Part shown: positions 7,310 to 10,286 of the stretch, piece by piece
Position numbering within the stretch: position 1 is the first letter of the stretch
Layout: every line of letters starts with the position of its first letter
Notes under the pieces: generated by a model
The model's input: the letters and a program-made list of their open reading frames with translations, nothing else
Databases searched by the model: none
What the model was told of the DNA's origin: nothing
NCBI GenBank assembly: GCA_003550305.1
Contig: QKYT01000120.1
Span: 200,763-211,048 of the forward strand
Reading direction: 5' to 3'
Length of the DNA stretch: 10,286 nucleotides
Source: Glomus cerebriforme
Lineage: Eukaryota > Glomeromycota > Glomeromycetes > Glomerales > Glomeraceae
Made by a program: the position numbers and the translations under genes

Positions 7310-8035
7310 ATGACTAAATGGCGTTTTTGCTTTCCGTTAAGAGCTATGGTCGTAATGATAACATTGTTATGGTTTGCAAGTTTTCCTATTTTTCTTCTGA
7401 TAGATTTTATTGTTTTAACAACGAAATCTAAATTCTTTTTTGACATTAAAAAGATTTATGGAATACTCAAAGTTGTCTAGAGTCCTTCACTACTCATACA
7501 GTGAGTTCTTTATTCTTTCTTAATCGTTTAAAGTTTGTTTTTTTTTGAAAATGTTTTTGAATAATTTATTATAAATTTAATTTGTGTAGCTATTATTATC
7601 TTTACTCCATGAATTGTTATTTATGGATTAATTTAATTAATCGGTGCAGTATTTGGGTTGTACGTTGTATCTTATATGATATGCAATGGAGGATATTAAT
7701 TTCATTCAAAAAAAAATTCTATAACTAAATTTCATTAAGAATACGCCTTAAACGCTGTCGACATATTATGGGACATTTTAAATTGTGTCAACAGTGGAAT
7801 GTATAAATTCAAAAAATTCAAATGAATGTATTACTCAATTACTATTATACCAAGTTGACGTTGTAATCATTTTGTCAGTATGTATTAATAAATTTTTTCA
7901 TTTAGAAATTACTTTTTTCTTTTTCTTGCAATTTATATGTTTTTATTGAAATTTAAGTGAGTCTTACTATGATAATTTCAGCTTATGCACGCAGAAGAAA
8001 AGATGAAGATGCTGGCTGATTTATATGATTAATAT
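7310..8035 (+). pseudogene. Tetraspan gene 3, decayed paralog of genes 1 and 2
   Basis: All five exons can be aligned. Exon 1 (7310-7375) reads MTKWRFCFPLRAMVVMITLL, with two of the motif cysteines lost. Intron 1 starts GCAAGT and ends AAAAG at 7453. Exon 2 (from 7454) begins IYGILKVV, then a TAG stop (7478-7480) and a GTGAGT donor at 7501. Exon 3 (7590-7678) keeps the TM2 core LIGAVFGLYVV but has stops TGA (7610-7612) and TAA (7634-7636), and its donor reads AT instead of GT (7679-7680). Exon 4 (7740-7877) is about 80-95 nt shorter than in genes 1 and 2, having lost most of TM3, but keeps the two-Cys loop as ECINSKNSNECITQ and a good GTATGT donor. Exon 5 (from 7957) reads VSLTMIISAYARRRKDEDAG, then TGA (8017-8019); the following bases still resemble gene 1's acidic tail out of frame. 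Several independent lesions make a functional product very unlikely. Confidence 0.85.
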
Positions 8036-8489
8036 GGTCCATATGGACAAACATAATCGTGACTTATGTAACAAGAAATTGAGAATTATTTCCCGCCAAT
8101 TTTCAAATGGATATTTAACGTAACTTATTCTTAAATTAAGTCTAGATACCCACGCTCTTATGGAGACAATAATCTAAAGTCAAAATGGCCAAAAAAATCC
8201 ATCAAATTAATGCTAACGCGAATACCAAACTTTATTCATCAAACTTTTTCACCACAACTTCAGCGGCGGCAAGCTGATCAGTCAGAATAAGCGAAGGAGA
8301 AGAATAATTTTATGGAACTCAATTATTTGGTGTCATCAATTTTTATATAAAAAAAGGTTAGAAAAAGATCATATTCAAAAACATAAATACATTCATTCCT
8401 CCCCATACTTTAAAATAATTATATGTAGACACTAGTGAAACATCATTTTTCACCAGACTAGAGTATATTAACCTATAAAAGCACTATAT
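8036..8489. other. Spacer with a GC-richer open patch, no gene assigned
   Basis: Most of the region is unremarkable AT-rich DNA. Around 8185-8290 the composition is more gene-like: the plus strand has a 29-codon frame from ATG 8185 to a TGA (MAKKIHQINANANTKLY and onward), while the minus strand reads LILTDQLAAAEVVVKKFDE before a TAA. Neither is long enough or familiar enough to call a gene; it may be another decayed fragment. The TATAAAAG at 8474-8481 lies just before the SAM-like relic. Confidence 0.35.
8474..8481 (+). promoter_or_regulatory. TATA-box-like sequence upstream of the SAM-like relic
   Basis: TATAAAAG lies about 10-20 bp before the first recognisable codons of the relic (8491), closer than a functional TATA box would be to a start codon. 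It could be a leftover core promoter or a chance match in AT-rich DNA. Confidence 0.2.
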
Positions 8490-8490
8490 T

Positions 8491-9470
8491 CCATCACTAG
8501 AACCTTATTTAGTTGAAAACTGGAGTATGGAAACCCTCATCAGTTTTTTGAAGAGCAAAAGCTAAAGCTCGACAAGGATAATTTTACAACACTTCGTAAC
8601 GAAAAAAAATTGGTTTTCTTTTTTGACATGACCGAAGAAAAATTATGTAATTATGGATTTAAAGTACGCCATTTACACTTCTCACAAAAGAGGTCAAGAC
8701 CCTCAAAGAAATACTGAAGCACCCATCCTTATCATATTGTAGTTTGAAAGAAGTGTTGGAAAAATATACAATGATATGGTAATTCTTCGTCAGTTTTCAT
8801 CAGATAAGATTTTCAATGCTGCTTTCCCTTTCGTTAGTTTATTTGTTCCACTCTATGCAACAGAATTTAATATGCAAATAGTTAATTTTTTGATCTACTT
8901 TCTAAAGAAACTTATAAACTTGAAGACGACGAACATGTGGACTATAAGCAATGAGGCTATGCAGTGAGAATATATTCAACTATTCTCTACGCTTCGCTCT
9001 ATATTGAGAGAATAATTAAAAAGATATTATGTTGGATCCTCAACTTGATGTTATTGGTAAAGAAAATGCTAGTTATGTTGATTATGCAATTGAGGCCATT
9101 GAATAACTTAAGTTATGGGTTTTACACAGAATCTAGTTCAATGGTTGCAATTTAATGAGGAAAAACGGATGCATTTTGGGAAGACTCTGATTATATTTAT
9201 AGAATTATCATGATAGATATGCACTTTTTCCGTTTGAATAGTTCCTTTATTCTGTGGATCTTTCCAAATGTTGACTACTAATTACTTTCCATTCATTAAT
9301 CACGGAGTGGCTATTTTATCCTATTGCTTCAGATGGGATTTCTTATACGAGCAATAACACATTCAAAGTCCAGTTTATTGTGTTCGCTTTGAAAAGCATT
9401 TGAGATTCGCATAAAATGTGAAGCAGGTGATGGGGATAATAATCCTTATAACAATCTGTTATAACGAAGA
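8491..9470 (+). pseudogene. Frameshifted relic of a SAM-like-domain protein (lineage-expanded fungal family)
   Basis: Family fragments appear in order but in changing frames. LVENWSMETLISFLK (8508-8553) shifts to EEQKLKLDKDNFTTLRNEKK, then DMTEEKLCNYGFK (from 8550 to about 8663). A further shift gives TKEVKTLKEILKHPSLSY and SLKEVLEKY (8669-8765). A poorly conserved linker follows (8776 onward). Then come SNEAM (8947-8961) with TGA where a Cys codon is expected, STILYASLYIERIIKK (about 8975-9022), DIMLDPQLDVIGKENASYVD (9025-9084), DAFWEDSDYIYRI, DGISYTSNNTF and NVKQVMGIII (to about 9443). The first block resembles a SAM-like helical domain, usually a protein-protein interaction module. I recall the overall arrangement from many Rhizophagus hypothetical proteins, some near Crinkler-like annotations, so the family name is tentative. 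At least four single-base shifts plus stops exclude a product. The first Met and true 5' end are not identifiable. Confidence 0.6.
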
Positions 9471-9773
9471 TACTGTACATAGCCTTATCCTCCTCCAGAG
9501 CTTAGTACTTATATAATTAAAATTCTAGTTTTTTATGAAAAAAGTTTCTATAGCTAGTTAGTGGCTCATGATTACATATTATAGTTTTATTTTAAAATAA
9601 AGAAAAGTTGCGTTTTATTTTATTTTTTGTTTCATATAAATATTGAAATATTTGCAAAATATTCATTTTCGTTAAAGTTATTTACTAGATTTTCCAATTT
9701 TGGCCAGAAAGTATCGTAAGGATCATCACATGATTTTGCTAAAAATCATAAATCTTTCCTTTTTTGGACAAAT

Positions 9774-9846
9774 TCTGATAATGTCAGCCAGAAATTTAAT
9801 TACTTATTTTTTTAACTGACTGACATTACCGTAATTCCGGCCCTGA
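9774..9846. repeat. Foldback element with GTAATGTCAGTCAG arms (MITE-like end)
   Basis: ATAATGTCAGCCAG (about 9778-9791) pairs with the reverse complement of CTGACTGACATTAC (about 9817-9830) at 12 of 14 positions. Outside the right arm the sequence continues CGTAATTCCGGCCCTG, a GC-richer stretch typical of a transposon end. A divergent counterpart, GGCCAGAAAGTATCGTAAGG (about 9702-9721), may be the left terminus, which would make an element of roughly 140 bp (9702-9846). No clear target duplication was found. Confidence 0.45.
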
Positions 9847-9871
9847 AAAAATAGTAGTAAAATTTTTTTGG

Positions 9872-9896
9872 TTAGTGGCTTTTTTTGCGCCACTAA
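9872..9896. repeat. TTAGTGGC hairpin with T-rich loop
   Basis: TTAGTGGC (9872-9879) and GCCACTAA (9889-9896) form a perfect 8-bp stem around a nine-base TTTTTTTGC loop. The right arm plus loop (TTTGCGCCACTAA, 9884-9896) is the exact reverse complement of TTAGTGGCGCAAA at 5622-5634, so this is a dispersed repeat end and not just a local palindrome. Confidence 0.5.
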
Positions 9897-10261
9897 GTCA
9901 CGTGAAGGTAAAATTTTGTTAGTGATATATTTCTTAAATATAATCTGTAATTAGTTAAAAAATCACAGTTATATAACATAGTAACTGTAATTTTATCTTA
10001 GAATATTTTTCATTTTACAATAAAAAATAAAGGTAAAAACTTTCAAAATATTTCAATTTCATATATAACAAAAAGAAATATTTTTTAAAATACTTATTTA
10101 ATATTTACATTTCAAATTGAAAAAAATGATTTATATGTATTTTATTAAATTTTAATAAATAAATACAAAAATTTATTCATTTACATAAAATATTGCTTTG
10201 TAGTATAATTTAAGTACTTTAATTAAATAAAACTAGTTTTTATTAAAGGGTTTTGTTTTTT

Positions 10262-10275
10262 ATCGCACCTGCGAT
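10262..10275. repeat. ATCGCA-CC-TGCGAT palindrome at window end
   Basis: A perfect 6-bp inverted repeat around CC is followed by ATGTCGCATGG, which repeats the CGCA core. It is sharply GC-richer than the preceding 350 bp of A/T and is probably the beginning of a repeat cut by the window edge. Confidence 0.4.
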
Positions 10276-10286
10276 ATGTCGCATGG

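Larger units (their letters stand above)
9471..10286. other. AT-rich terminal region with short inverted-repeat elements
   Basis: No coding stretch was recognised. Two foldback structures (9774-9832 and 9872-9896) and an end-of-window palindrome (10262-10275) are listed separately. The stretch 9900-10260 is almost pure A/T with no discernible motif. Confidence 0.5.

Noticed and set aside
8185..8274. Short plus-strand frame beginning MAKKIHQINAN
   Set aside because: Only 29 codons, no family resemblance, and the opposite strand looks at least as coding-like.
8776..9155. Two consecutive 63-codon plus-strand open frames as independent genes
   Set aside because: They are frames between frameshifts of the SAM-like relic. 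Family blocks cross their boundaries and their ATGs are internal.
1..10286. CRISPR array, bacterial operon or prophage-like defence system
   Set aside because: No direct repeats with spacers, no ribosome-binding sites and no compact gene runs; spliceosomal introns indicate a eukaryotic nuclear sequence.

Overview
The window looks like nuclear DNA of an early-diverging fungus, most probably an arbuscular mycorrhizal fungus (Glomeromycotina, Rhizophagus-like). The reasons are a very high A+T content, short spliceosomal introns (71-99 nt, mostly GTAAGT/GTATGT-type donors, TAG or AAG acceptors), no bacterial operon layout, and decayed copies of gene and transposon families that I recall as expanded in that lineage. 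The organism call is inference from recall. No rRNA, tRNA or CRISPR array was recognised.

Positions 1-1500 form a repeat graveyard. The minus strand holds the 3' half of a MULE-type transposase, recognisable over almost 1 kb in one frame but crossed by about a dozen stop codons (95-1061). Next to it are a small inverted-repeat element (1091-1165) and a tandem array of a ~120-bp unit, two full copies and one partial (1186-1498). A ~105-bp pogo/Tigger-like MITE with TA target duplications follows (1794-1902).

Positions 2900-8050 hold a small cluster of one gene family encoding short four-transmembrane proteins. Gene 1 (minus, 2942-3819, five exons, 186 aa) and gene 2 (plus, 5928-6773, five exons, 169 aa) are divergent, with about 2.1 kb between their start codons. 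A third copy (plus, 7310-8035) lies downstream of gene 2 and is a pseudogene. Exon order, intron positions, a Cys-rich N-terminal motif and a Cys-Cys loop between TM3 and TM4 are shared. Gene 1 has paired alternative splice sites at intron 2. An orphan open exon-like segment lies between gene 2 and the pseudogene (7046-7168).

Positions 8490-9470 carry a frameshifted relic of another family: a SAM-like N-terminal domain followed by a C-terminal region that I recall from many Rhizophagus hypothetical proteins. The last 800 bp are AT-rich with small inverted-repeat elements (around 9774-9832 and 9872-9896) and a short palindrome at the window end.

The window therefore has two probably expressed genes. 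The rest is decaying duplicates and mobile-element debris, with two styles of decay: stop codons without frameshifts in the MULE relic, and repeated frameshifts in the SAM-like relic.
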